The position numbers and the translations under genes are program-made. From Diaporthe sp. PMI_573 (taxonomy: Eukaryota > Ascomycota > Sordariomycetes > Diaporthales > Diaporthaceae), in contig JAJTUP010000032.1 in the NCBI GenBank assembly GCA_021399435.1, forward strand, positions 62,001 to 126,000: a DNA stretch of 64,000 nt, given 5' to 3'. Positions 1-10,639 of the stretch are shown piece after piece. Under the pieces are notes generated by a model that was given only the letters and a program-made list of their open reading frames with translations, searched no databases and was not told the DNA's origin. Numbering within the stretch: position 1 is the first letter of the stretch; each line of letters starts with the position of its first letter.

Positions 1-558
1 GAATCTTTGTCTTCGCTATATCCATACGAATGCCTACACATGCGACCACACTACCAGAAATAAGAGACTCACCATGAGTAATGTTGTGACCATGTCCGTG
101 CTGCAAATCGTTCTGCGCTTGCAGATATCTAACACGGAGTCAGAATATCCTCGGTGTCGGCGGTGGCAATATCACAGCATCACTTAGAACTTCCAAAGCA
201 CTGGCATTGCATCTGGATGAGCTATTGTCAATATTTTGTTTCTGTATTTCTATATCGGACGTCCCATTATCGATACCATGCCAGTGAGGCAATACCGTAG
301 CATATTTCAGACCTCGCTGAAGGGTTACAGCGTGCACAACAGACCACTTGCTATAAAGAGAACAATCCCATATGCTGGGATGGCACGCCTCCAGCCCATG
401 GCGCAGCATTATCTGGATCGCGGACCAAGTCTGCCCAAGATGCACTACCTTCTATCCCCTCAATTTCTATTCCAGTAGTGTTGTAATTGGGTATTGATTG
501 CACGAAGCCTAAGTGGGTTAGCCAGCAGATGCGTTCGCTCGGGCACAAATGTATGGTG
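1..558. other. Gene-free left edge
   Basis: I see no ORF with recognisable motifs on either strand and no obvious repeat. It lies downstream of the broken regulator on the minus strand, so its right part may be that gene's former 3' flank. Confidence 0.4.
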
Positions 559-3069
559 TTAAAAAGCCAGAAGCTCAATCCTACCATTAAGATCCAGCGG
601 AGCGGGTGAACAGGCCGAAATTGCGCTCTCCAGCGCAAGGGGCCCAGTCGCTCGAAGAACGTATCTCAAAACCTCGGCGGCTCTCCGAGCTCCAGTAGAA
701 TCGGCGCTTAAGCGCAGCCAAATATCCAGCGACCTCTGGAGACGCTGTTGAATGCGGTCGTGCAACGCAAGTTCTGAATCTTCTGCACTATGTCGCTGCT
801 GTGGGTGTGGGTGCTGTTTATGATCTTGGGCGCGAGTCTGGAGGTAGAGACCCGCCAGCGAATCTGATACAGCCGGCCATCTGGACGCGTTTTTTCGTCG
901 ACGAGATGCTGGATCTCCAGGATGTTGATGGCAGCAGTCAGACATGTGGATCGTGAGTAGGCGTACTGCTGCTGTTCACTAGATGAGAGGGCCAGAGACC
1001 TTTTATGTAGGATCACCTTGAGCCTCTGGATACCCATGTTAAGCCATATCCTTTGTATAAGAACCAGTGGTGTGGCTGTAAGTGAGAATGAAATGCCATC
1101 CTACTTCATACTAGAAGGCAGAGAATCCATAGCCTCGTTTATTTGCTGATCGAGGTGCAGTACCTCACTGTAAGTATACCTCCGCGGCTCTGTGATTAAA
1201 TCTGAGATCCGGATACCGATAGAGAGAATTCGAAGCTTTGCAAGGGTGTACAGGATTGGTGTCACCTCTGTTTCCGGACGGGAAGGTGGCAATTCTGCGG
1301 TTGATTCGTCAAAGTCTGAATCGAAGAGATTCCGTGGCTCGGCCGTGTTTGCCTGGCTGACCAGCCTGGGTAGACCTAATTGCGTCGAAGTACTGAAATC
1401 AATCTGGACAACCATTGACCATACCCGACGCCTCATCTCACCTGCAAAGGGTGTGATACTTTTGGGGAAATGGGCAGGGTCGCGGTGTAAGCCCATGTGC
1501 ATGGCAACTTGGACGATGGTGCCCACCAACATCCAGATACCCACTTCGACTTCTTTGAGAGGGAAGATCTCGGACATAAAGTACAGGATCAAGGTCTCTA
1601 GCACATGCGGTCCTCCTTCGGTGTAGTTTCCAAGGATGAGGCACTCAGCCGACTTGGCTTGGAATGTTGCCGTTGCCAGCTCAATGTCTTGGCCTGAAGA
1701 CGTGACGAGAGACGCCGGGGTATTAGGGGGAAAGACCAGTTGCTGGAATTGGCTAGACAGACACATGACGGCGAACAGCTGGCCAAGCTACATGATGTTC
1801 ACTGAGGCTGGGGCCTGCCAGAAACCTTCGTACTGTGATCCATTTCAGCCACGAAACTGGCTAGGTAGTAGATGGGAGACAGAGCCATACCTCGCGTACA
1901 AACTTCCCTCGATGAATAATGCCTTCCATGACCTCTGGTAAGCCAGACGTTGCAAACCATGCCATTGGGTGATTTCCACAGTTTACCCTAGGGTAGACAG
2001 GGTTTCGGATACAGACTTACCTGTCGCCATGTCTAGGTCGTTGAAGTAACGAGACACGAGTCTGTCAACAATGGGACGGGCCGGCACAGCCTTCAGGATC
2101 GAGGAAAAGCTCGGTTGAACTCTGCACCCGTAGAGCAGCATGGGACGAGGAGGGCTGCGAGTATGAAGATCAAATACAGTCAGACCGTCATGCTGCTGCT
2201 GTACAGGGGTCGGGCCAGGATCGTCAAATGCGACGTGTTCCCTTAGTTCAGTGATGCTATCGAGGATCGCCAGCCAATGTGTACTGCTAGCATAGCCAGG
2301 ACCTGATTCACGCATGCGAATTGTGCCGTAGTCAGAGGGAGAGGGCGAGACTTAGCGCTGATCGTGTGCCTCGTGTGGCTGTGGGCTGAATTGGGTTGGG
2401 TTGGTAGGGTATTCGGGCTCAACCTGGACATCTACGTCGACATCGACACCGGCATCGATATGTGTTTCAACATGGTCCCTCAGGTCGCTGTGCGCACCCA
2501 AAGCAGTACCAGGGTGGGATCCTGACCCATCTGGAGTTGTAGCAGGCTGCTGCTGACGGTGCATAAGCCCCAAGACGAGGCCCTCGAGGTGATCGATGCG
2601 ATCTTGCACGTGTGCGCGTGGACGACCCAGCGTCGAGCGCGTTGGATAGGTGCACAAGGCTGACAATCCTCGACTGGAGAAATTGCTGCAGGGCAATCGT
2701 CTATCACATCGCACTCTATGCGAGGATTGCAATATGGTTGGTTAGCTGGGCATGGTACATTCTGCAAGTGTAGCGAGTACAGTTGATCTGGGTCCGAGTC
2801 TGGGTATAGGACCGGTGACCTGAAGAAAGACCTCTCCTCCGAGCTCAATACGGAGCCCAACTTGCTTAGCCGACTCCAAACAATGAAGTTTGCCGTCACA
2901 CAACTTGACCCGAAGATGGCGAGGAGGGCAGTGCTTACTTGCGCTTCCGGCATGCGTTGCAGCTCAGTTGGACCTTCTCTCTGCCAGTTGCATCCCGCTG
3001 ATCTTGCGGGGATTGCCCGTCTAGAGTCCTGCCAGCATGCATATCCGGGCCTGGAGTAGCCATTCCCAT
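559..3069 (-). pseudogene. Decayed Zn2Cys6 transcription factor
   Basis: This is the remnant of a fungal Zn2Cys6 regulator with a fungal-specific (Fungal_trans) middle domain. The start ATG is at 3069. Exon 1 (2939-3069) carries the motif SCNACRKRK, and an intron at 2716-2938 joins it to VRCDRRLPC. Further introns at 1935-2020 and 1833-1890 keep frame and join RGKFVRE to YEGFW, which shows that the gene was once real. It is broken by in-frame stops at 2352-2354 (TAA), 1788-1790 (TAG, where a Trp is usual before LGQLFAVM) and 1101-1103 (TAG, where a Trp is usual after LPSSMK). Near 840 the frame also jumps, with residues apparently missing before LYLQTRAQD. The fifth zinc ligand is Phe56 (codon 2679-2681) instead of Cys. 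The first stop could be hidden by an unusual intron, but the other two could not be removed plausibly. Its position beside the transporter and the biosynthetic cluster suggests a lost local regulator; that is inference. Confidence 0.85.
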
Positions 3070-3775
3070 TCTCGATGTTGGTGAAGCCAAGTGCAGGGTC
3101 AGCGAGCAGGCCGGTAGATGTGAGCAGGTCGTAAGACGTTAGACATGGGAATGCACCCACGCGGGCTGTGGCACCAACAGTGGGATTTTATTGCAATTGC
3201 AAGGGAGGTATTCCTCCCGCCTTCTAAGGTTGGTTCGGACGTCCGCGCTCGATGCATCCTAGCTCTGCCGTCCAGCGGGCCGGCGCAGTTGGTTGATGGG
3301 CACCTTTGGACGTTAAAGCGCCGAATCTCCGCGCAACCTCTACATGCCCTTCCGACTTTGCTGCTCCGTACACGGCCAAGCAGCCCGAGGCAGAGCCCAG
3401 ATGATGTCTTGCCCATGTACCTAGCCGGATACTCGAGAGCATACTGGTGGTGGTTCAGAGACGGAGACATCTTCCCAAGTCCGAATTGCCACCAGATGAA
3501 AATGGTGGCGCGCAATGAGCCAGTCGCCGGAGCATGTCTAAGGCTGAGTGTAAGCAGGTTGGACATGAAGTATGGCGGTCGAAGCGCGCAACGCCATCTT
3601 AATTCCCTATTTGGACTCATAAGCAAATATAAATTGTTTTTCTTTTCTCGCAGCGGCGCATCCTATGTAGCACTGATTTCTGCTCCGACACTTCCCAATC
3701 TTTTCTCCTCACCATCGTTCTTGTTTTGTGTTCACCACATCACGTACATATTCAAACGGCACGATCGGTGACGAT
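3070..3775. promoter_or_regulatory. Divergent intergenic region, regulator remnant / DHA1 transporter
   Basis: This is the shared upstream region of two divergent genes. An AT-rich stretch around 3627-3637 and a pyrimidine-rich tract around 3690-3722 precede the transporter start, which is usual for fungal promoters. The ORFs here show no motifs. Confidence 0.4.
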
Positions 3776-5424
3776 ATGGCAGCCCGGAAGAGCGCAGTTC
3801 CAGTTCCAGGTCCTGCCAGGCCTCACACCGAAAAGCAGCAGATCATCGACTGGGACGGTCCTGATGATCCAGACAACCCTCGCAATTGGAGAGCGACCAC
3901 CAAAATGGTGCATGTCTGTCTCGTCAGCGCTTTCACTCTCTACGCGTGAGCCCACTTCAATCGATGATCTGTGCGTCTTGTGAAGACTCTCTTTACTCAC
4001 CGTTTGCCTTAGAAACCTGGCTTCCGTTATGTTTGCTCCAGGTGCTGAAGCTCTGTGCGCCGAGTTTGGCATCACTAATAGCACTGTCGCGGCCCTAACC
4101 GTCACCATCTACGTCCTCGGCTTTGCTCTGGGCCCCTTGTTCATCAGCCCGTTGTCTGAGATCTACGGATGGCTGATAGTATACACCGTGGGAAACGGTG
4201 TACACCTCGCCTTCACCATTGGCTGCGCGCTCAGCACCAACACAGCCATGTTCATGGTGTTTCGTTTTATGTGCGGTGTTGCTGCAGCATCGCCGATGTC
4301 TATTGGCGGGGGTACCATCGCAGACCTCTACAGACAGGAAGAACGCGGAAAGGCCATGTCTTTGTTCGGACTCGGCCCACTTCTCGGACCGGTATGACTT
4401 CCTCTCCTGCCCCTCGTTGCTTTCACAGAATCTTGTGCTGACTTGGGTCGAGTGCATTGGTCCTGTGATAGGCGGGTTTGTGACTGAGTATGTTGGATGG
4501 CGTTGGACCTTCTGGATAGTACTCATTTTTGTGAGCCAGTCCAAGGCCCCTATGCGTCTCCTGTGGTCTTTAATCTGACAGGATGTTCCTCAGGCCGGGA
4601 TCATCTCTGGAATTGCCCTGGCTTTCATGCGCGAAACGTATGAGCCCGTAATTCTCCAGCGCAAGGCAGCTCGTTCGAGCAAGTCGACTGGAAGCAACAA
4701 CTTTCATCCCCGCACAAGTGAACTTCACCCGAATGGCGCTTCTAGAAGAGTGCTTCTACGCGCATTCATCCGCCCGACCAAGATGCTCGTCCTGTCCCCG
4801 GTCATTCTCATGATGTCGCTTTACTCAGCATTCATGTTTGGACTGATCTATCTCCTCTTTACTACCTTTCCCACCGTGTTCGAGGAAATCTACGGCTTCA
4901 GCGCTGGCATTGCGGGAATCGTATACCTCGGCTTGGGACTGGGTATGATTGTCGGCATCGTTCTCTTTGGTAAACTCAGCGACAAGCTGGTCGTATCAGC
5001 ACGAGGTGGAACCGCTGGCCGGCCAGAACTGCGCCTAATCCTGATGATCTGGGCGACTCCGGTCATCCCAGTTGGCTTCTTTTGGTACGGCTGGAGCGCG
5101 TTTGCCAAGTCGCACTGGATTGTGCCTATTGTGGGGACCTTCTGCATTGGCGCCGGCGCATTCCTCCTCATGATGCCTGCGCAGATCTATCTAGTCGACG
5201 CGTTCGGGACCAACGCGGTTGCTTCAGCTCTGGCGGCGAATACGGTGTTGCGCAGTCTAGCAGGCACCTTCTTGCCCTTCGCCGGCGCTCCTCTGTATGC
5301 GAGGTTGGGACTAGGCTGGGGAAACAGCTTGTTGGCATTCCTGGCACTGGCGTTCCTGCCTGTGCCTGTCTTGTTCTACAAGTTCGGTGAGCGTCTGAGA
5401 AAACGCTTCCCAGTTGACTACTGA
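3776..5424 (+). CDS. MFS drug/metabolite transporter, DHA1 family
   Basis: This is a plasma-membrane proton antiporter of the 12-helix DHA1 (polyamine/drug) family. I read four exons: 3776-3945, 4013-4391, 4453-4530 and 4594-5424, giving 485 residues, a normal length. The cytosolic N-terminus holds DWDGPDDPDNPRNW, the usual tag before the first helix. The loop motif PLSEIYGW, then RFMCGVAAASPMSIGGGTIA with DLYRQEERGKAM, and the GPLLGP..IGPVIGGFV hinge with WRWTF are family hallmarks. Helix 6 runs into MRETYEPVIL, the usual start of the central loop. The ATG at 3776 is chosen because the upstream frame has no ATG. It is divergent from the broken regulator and stands at the left border of the biosynthetic block, so export of its product is possible but not shown. 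No internal break was found. Confidence 0.9.
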
Positions 5425-6707
5425 GTTGCATGTTCTGCTGGGCCCTGACATCTCTCTGGTGTATAGGCATGCCATTTTGCGTCTGGTTCGTTAAGGTCGA
5501 TACCAATTACTGTGGCCGTTCGTTCATTCAAGGACACATACAGGGACCAAAAGAAGTCATGGGATGTTTGCTGAGAGTACCGGTATGCCTAATTTACAAG
5601 ACACAGACACATGAATAAGTGGTTTCGTTTTTAATCCGTGTATGTACGCTTCTTAAGCAGTATGTAGGCAGTCCCTTCATACAGTGGTAAACGCTTAAAC
5701 ACCCAGCGTTAAAAAAAAAAGAATGCCGATAACAGTAGATTTAGAATACGATTGTGGCACATGGCCCAGAAAATATAGGCAGTCTTGTGACAGCCGCTCT
5801 TCCCTTTAAACTCCTCGGGGCAAGCTATTTGGAGGGCATGTCACCGAAAGTCGAGACCATCATGTTTAAACCTCATCGTAATTTTTGGTACTACACTCTT
5901 CCGAGTCTCTTGATGTTACTTTATGTACATATCAATTCGAGCATCTTGGCGTCGAATTGCAAAGCACTAAGCAAGTATCCAGGTACAAGAGAATGGCACT
6001 ACTGATATTAAAAAGACCATAAAGACCAAGGGTCTCTTTGAAAAAGTGCCGACCCTGGTTTCTTCTAAGTTGCGATAACTTGGCCGGTAAAGAAGGTAAG
6101 CTGATCAATACGTACACAGGATACAGGTCAGAATACTGGAAAGGAAACCTTGAATTATGACGTTCCAAGGAAGAGTGTCATGAAATATTGTTCCGGCCTG
6201 ATTATTCAAAGCCGTGCGTGTGGATACCCAGGGCCCACTGCTCGAGTACAGCATACTGCTTCGGGTATGACCCACAATTTCCGGGGCCTCGTTACATCCG
6301 TGACATATTATTTGATATTTATCTTCAATAAGTGGATCGTAACGTCTTAGGGATGGAGACAATGTACATGAGCCCGCATCTGAATCATGGACTAGTTCAG
6401 CGATGTGCCAATGGCAATCTGGAAAACGGGATTCAGCAAGACTCCGTGATATCTATGGGGCATCCAGGGGACAGTTCTGGGAGAATCGGCAAGAGGTACT
6501 TTGAAAAAGGCCTTTTGGCACAAGGATCATTGTTGATGCAGACGGGCTTAATGCTGTACTGTGCAGGTCAGCACTAAGCGGGGCTCTGGATCTGCTTTTG
6601 TCATACTTAAAGTCACTCACCTAAATCTTTGGATAAACGAAACAATTCAGCCCAGGGAATATCACATACGCCCTCAGTGATTCAACGAGGAACCCTTATT
6701 ATTCCAA
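5425..6707. other. Intergenic region with repeat copy A
   Basis: Apart from the repeat at 5617-5738 this 1.3-kb AT-richer stretch has only short ORFs without motifs. I see no transposase remnant. Confidence 0.4.
5617..5738 (+). repeat. Dispersed repeat, copy A (possible terminal inverted repeat)
   Basis: It begins AAGTGGTTTCG, continues through TTAATCCG and CCCTTCATACAGTGGTAA, and ends near GATAACAGTAG. The core is nearly identical to the reverse complement of 7919-8003 and closely similar to 42740-42841. Copies A and B face each other across the methyltransferase gene. Confidence 0.8.
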
Positions 6708-7649
6708 ATGTCTTCTTCTGTTTACACCCTCAACCATGGCGATGCCGAAAAAGAGCGAGAGCGTCTCGATTTCCAGCATGGTGTTCTCAAAGCAATCATG
6801 GGAGGCGACTTCCCAGACTTGATATCTCAGCACCTGAAAGGTATACCAGCTCCAAAGGTCGCCGATGTGGCTACTGGAAGTGGGATCTTCCTCAAAGAAC
6901 TTGCATCCAAGCTTCCGAAGCAAGCTGAACTCGAAGGTTTCGATATGGACTCGAGCAAGTTCCCCGATCCATCCTCATTGCCGGCGAACGTCAAGCTGCA
7001 GCTCGGAAATGTTTTGGAGCCCTTCCCGGAGAAGGAATTGGGCAAATATGATCTGGTACACGTGAAACTGCTCTATGCGGCAATGAAGAAGGACGATTGG
7101 CTACTGGCGACGAAGAACCTCAAGACACTGCTCAAGCCGGGCGGATATCTGTTTTGGTCAGAAATTGGAGCATATGGATACGCTAGCAACCCCTACTCGG
7201 CAGCATTCCACGAGTGGAAGAGGATAGAGTCCGAAGCAGCCGTCAAGCTGGGACGAGATCCAAAGTAAGTCAGAAATGATTCCATTGATTCAGCGACCGC
7301 AGGAGAAAGCGCTGCTTGTGCACTGCTTGAATACTGAAACATTCTTAGATGTCCAGTTCTGCTCCCGCTTCAATTCAAGCAAGCCGGCTTCGATAATGTG
7401 GATGAGAAAGTCTTCGTCACTTTGGGACGACCAGATCTGATCGATATGATAACCAAGATGGCATTGTCCTACATGCCTCAAAATCTCAACGGTCTATTGA
7501 AGCTCGGAGTGCCGGGTCTTGATCTGACAGAAGAAAAGGTCAATGCTTTGGTCGAGACGGTCACCAAGGAGACTGAGGCTGGCGTGGAGCTTGGCACCAA
7601 CTTCCATTGGGTCTGGGGCCAGAATCCGGTGGCTTCTTCGCACGCATAA
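6708..7649 (+). CDS. SAM-dependent methyltransferase (class I)
   Basis: This is a class I methyltransferase of the kind common in fungal metabolite clusters; the substrate cannot be read from sequence. Two exons, 6708-7264 and 7349-7649, give 285 residues. The SAM-binding motif I is VADVATGSGIFL (about residues 50-61), followed by the acidic end of strand 2 in LEGFDMDSSKF. Strand 4 is YDLVHVKLL, and LKPGGYLFWSEI marks motif III. The intron has a good GTAAGT donor and restores frame exactly at Lys-Cys. The gene is the leftmost enzyme of the cytokinin-type cluster and lies between facing copies of a 90-bp repeat, so it may have moved as a unit. It resembles the UmtA/LaeA-like group in a general way. 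I cannot separate O- from N-methylation. Confidence 0.85.
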
Positions 7650-8451
7650 ATTCCGTGGAATAATATGTAGACACCCTGCAGCGTGTGGTCATGATTCTAT
7701 TTTAGACCCTTGAGACTGTACGTTAGATACATGTGGAAGCTTTTCAATAGCGCTATTCCCGATTAGCACACCCGCCTGCTACTCTCAACACCCAAGATCT
7801 AATCAGGCGCGAGCCTTAGAGCCGGCCCCTTGTGACCTAAACAATTTTGCCACTTCAATCAGTTTCGTAGGGCTCCTCTAAAAGAAGTGAAAAAAAAAAC
7901 CCCCCCAAAAAAACCCTGGGGTGTTTAAGCGTTTACCACTGTATGAAGGGACCGCCTACATACTGCTTAAGAAGCGTACGTACACGGATTAAAAACGAAA
8001 CTACCCAAAAGAAGTGAGTTGTCCACCACGGATCTCACGGGACATACTCTTTACTCTGTGTTACACCTTACGGGTAATTTAATGAACTGTTCAAGGTTAA
8101 AGGGGCATGTTTATACACTCAAAGGTCTGTTTCAGCGGATACATGGTCTTGAGTCTTCATTGGCTTTTGTTGGACGATGAATCTCGGAGTCCAAATGCTG
8201 TTCCATGTTGTAAACACTGCTGACTGCACAACAAAGACCAAAGGGTTTTCAAAGATTTTACCAAATAGAAATTACTTCATACTTGAGACACTCTATCTTA
8301 TTTCAAATAACGTACATATGAAGCGAAAATGATTATTTGTTGCCGCTCGCTGGCATCACGACAGCCTTGTCCACCCGGAATGAAAACCGAACCACCCCCC
8401 CCCGCGCGGCTCCAGGAGATCAACATTCGAAGGTAAAGCTGTGTGAACAAA
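7650..8451. other. Intergenic region with repeat copy B
   Basis: This lies between convergent genes. It holds the minus-oriented repeat at 7919-8003, with an A-run and C-run just before it (7890-7915). Nothing else was recognised. Confidence 0.4.
7919..8003 (-). repeat. Dispersed repeat, copy B (inverted relative to copy A)
   Basis: Read on the minus strand it runs from AGTTTCGTTTTTAATCCG through CCCTTCATACAGTGGTAA to the GTTTAAAC-like inner end, and it matches copy A almost base for base over about 80 bp. The outer ends of A and B are 2.4 kb apart. Confidence 0.8.
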
Positions 8452-9918
8452 TTAAATCCCATCCACAACCCTTGGAAGAATGGAACTCGTGGTGTTCCAG
8501 AGCATTGCACAGTCATTATTCATCCAGAAAGCTCCCGTGTACCACGTCGACCGAAGACCTTGCAAGGCAGTCGCCCGAGACACAACTCCACCGCGCAGTT
8601 GATCAGCTGTCCACCGCCGATACAGTGCTCCATGATCGTCAAATGCCTTGAATTCCAATTCTTCTGCATCTCCGGTGGGAATTGTTCCGGCATCCATGAG
8701 GTTCTGCAACGAGCTGCGCACGAGACTTTTTGCTTCCTCGAATTCGGTATCTCTTGGCACCACAAGTACAGTCCGGTAGATAGGTCCCGTTGACGAATTT
8801 CCTAGGTAATTGAAGCTAGACATCGCAGGAACGGAAGGATAAGCAAGGTAGTTCGCCGCCACTGCCCCTGGTGCCGTGTTCTGAACCAATTGTGCAGGTA
8901 AGGATGGATGTGATACGACGCCCGTGTAGTAGCGGTTGCCCGAGGTTGACGTGAAAACATCTACCTCCTCCTCATCCAAGTCGAAGACTGTTTGGTTCAA
9001 TGTCTCTGGTCCAATTGTAATCAGGAGTCGCTTGGCGTTGATCTCGGTCATGCTCCCGTTCTTCCCCTTCACATAAAGCTGCACCCCGTCATCTGATCTT
9101 TTGGCTGCAACCACCTGGCTCTCGTACAAGACATCGCTGCCTAGTAGCTGTGCGGCCTTTTCGAACACCTCCGAATTATCGCCTGAGATGGGCTGTAGGC
9201 CTGAATCGGTAGTTGCGGCGGCGTACGCTTTCCACACATCGATCATGAGTGCGGCCTCAAGGTCGACGACGACAGTACTGAAGATCGACGGGCTCGCTGC
9301 CTCTAGATCATACTTCCGCGCGAAGTCGTTCCAGGTCAACAGGAGGTCCTCCGGGATGCCGGCGCCGGTGGGGAAATTCGAGCTGGTGGGTAGCATCAGA
9401 TCTTGGTACTTGAGCCATTGCTCACGCCATTTTGCCATTGCATCAGTGACTTCTGCGGTGGTGGGAGGCGTGTAATTGACCGCCTTGCCAGTGTGGAAGT
9501 CTGCATACAACGGCTGTGACTGAGCAAACTCGGGTGAGTGAACCGGGATGTTGAAGCGGCCGAAGAAGTCCCTGGAGACAGTGAGATTTGTGAAAACCTC
9601 GACGCCGTAGTCGAATGGCTTCTTGGTTATCGGATCATGCCATGTCTGCGTGTGACCGCCCTGGAAGATGTCAGCCAACTGGTCACTAGCGAGCCCGGGG
9701 TTTGAAACAGATTATCTTACCAAGCGGTCTTCTTTCTCCACGACCACGATTTTCTTGCCAAAGTCCTCTCGTAGTCGGATAGCTGCGTAGGCCCCAGAGC
9801 CCCCACCACCTATGATGGCAATATCCGTGTCAACGACAGCGTTTGCAGCCCCGGTGCTGGCAGCATCTGCCGCGGCCGCAACAGCGACAGCGAAGAGGAA
9901 GACTTTGACTACACTCAT
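8452..9918 (-). CDS. FAD-dependent amine-oxidase-type oxidoreductase with signal peptide
   Basis: This is a flavoenzyme of the NAD(P)-binding Rossmann/amine oxidase superfamily, resembling the fungal beta-cyclopiazonate dehydrogenase group. Exons 9721-9918 and 8452-9660 (intron 60 bp) give 468 residues. The N-terminus is a clear signal peptide (MSVVKVFLFAVAVAAAADA), so it acts in the secretory pathway or outside the cell. The dinucleotide motif is IAIIGGGGSGAYAAIRL (about residues 33-49), followed by VVVEKEDRL. The intron joins DRL to GGHTQTWHD, exactly the usual FAD-binding GG motif. The C-terminal TWYTGAFWMNNDCAMLW resembles the flavin-contacting end of this family. Neighbours are a methyltransferase (convergent) and the PLP enzyme. 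It could oxidise an amine or desaturate a cluster intermediate. It lacks the BBE/FAD_binding_4 layout of cytokinin oxidases, so I do not call it that. Confidence 0.85.
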
Positions 9919-10639
9919 TCTGTTTGGCGATATCAGTGGACACCAACCTAAAGCTAAGCTACTAGTCGCTCACGATGTGGAAGACTTATATAAATGTAAT
10001 GATCCGACTATTCCGCCAGACGCATTGAAAACGAAAAATGCCAGTAGGCGACATGTGCATTCTTCTCAGGAAGCATAAAGTTGCGGTGAGCCTTTCCGGG
10101 GCTGCCGTAGCCAAGCACAGTGTTCACATGGCCAGACCTCATCTTCAAGCTGGGATCACACAGAGAATAGCGAGGTTTCCGACTCTGCTGGCCAGAGAGA
10201 AGCGGACAAATTAAACACCGACAAGTGAAGTGGAACCAAGCCGCTAGTAGGGGTTAACTTTTGTTCTGTCAAGGTTCCCTTGAATCAGACCTTTGTGTAG
10301 CCCATATTAATTTAATGAACGAAGTGCTCTCCGAAACCTTCCTGCGTTCTAGCGCGAATCACTCAGAATTGTCTGGTTCTGTAGTCAACGAACCTGGTTC
10401 CGACTGCAGATCCTAATCCTTACGGACTCGTCAAGACGAAGAGTCACAGTGAACATCTTGTACACTGTACATTGTGCCACTCACAGTCCTTGGCTACGTC
10501 GCAGGAATTTCAGTATGAGAAGCGGGAATGTTTTCAAATTTGGGAAGCGGATCAATACTATCCGATAGACCTGCCCCCTCAGCTATTAGGAGCAAAATGC
10601 TTATGCCTGTGCCGCTTGTCAGCGCATCAAGGCCAAGTG
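9919..10639. other. Upstream region of the FAD oxidoreductase
   Basis: This is non-coding as far as I can see. It contains the TATA-like site at 9986-9994 and otherwise only short motif-free ORFs. Confidence 0.35.
9986..9994 (-). promoter_or_regulatory. TATA-like element
   Basis: TTTATATAA on the minus strand lies about 70 bases upstream of the FAD oxidoreductase start, a plausible TATA position for a fungal gene. Confidence 0.4.

Noticed and set aside
1788..1790. TAG read as a splice acceptor instead of a stop
   Set aside because: The reading frame on both sides is the same and family-like, and a Trp is normal at this place; a nonsense change is simpler.
2480..3160. 226-residue minus-strand frame overlapping the broken regulator
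   Set aside because: It reads across the intron in another frame; the zinc-cluster frame is the coding one.
3145..3771. 208-residue plus-strand frame before the DHA1 transporter
   Set aside because: It has no motif, low-complexity composition and promoter-like DNA at its end.
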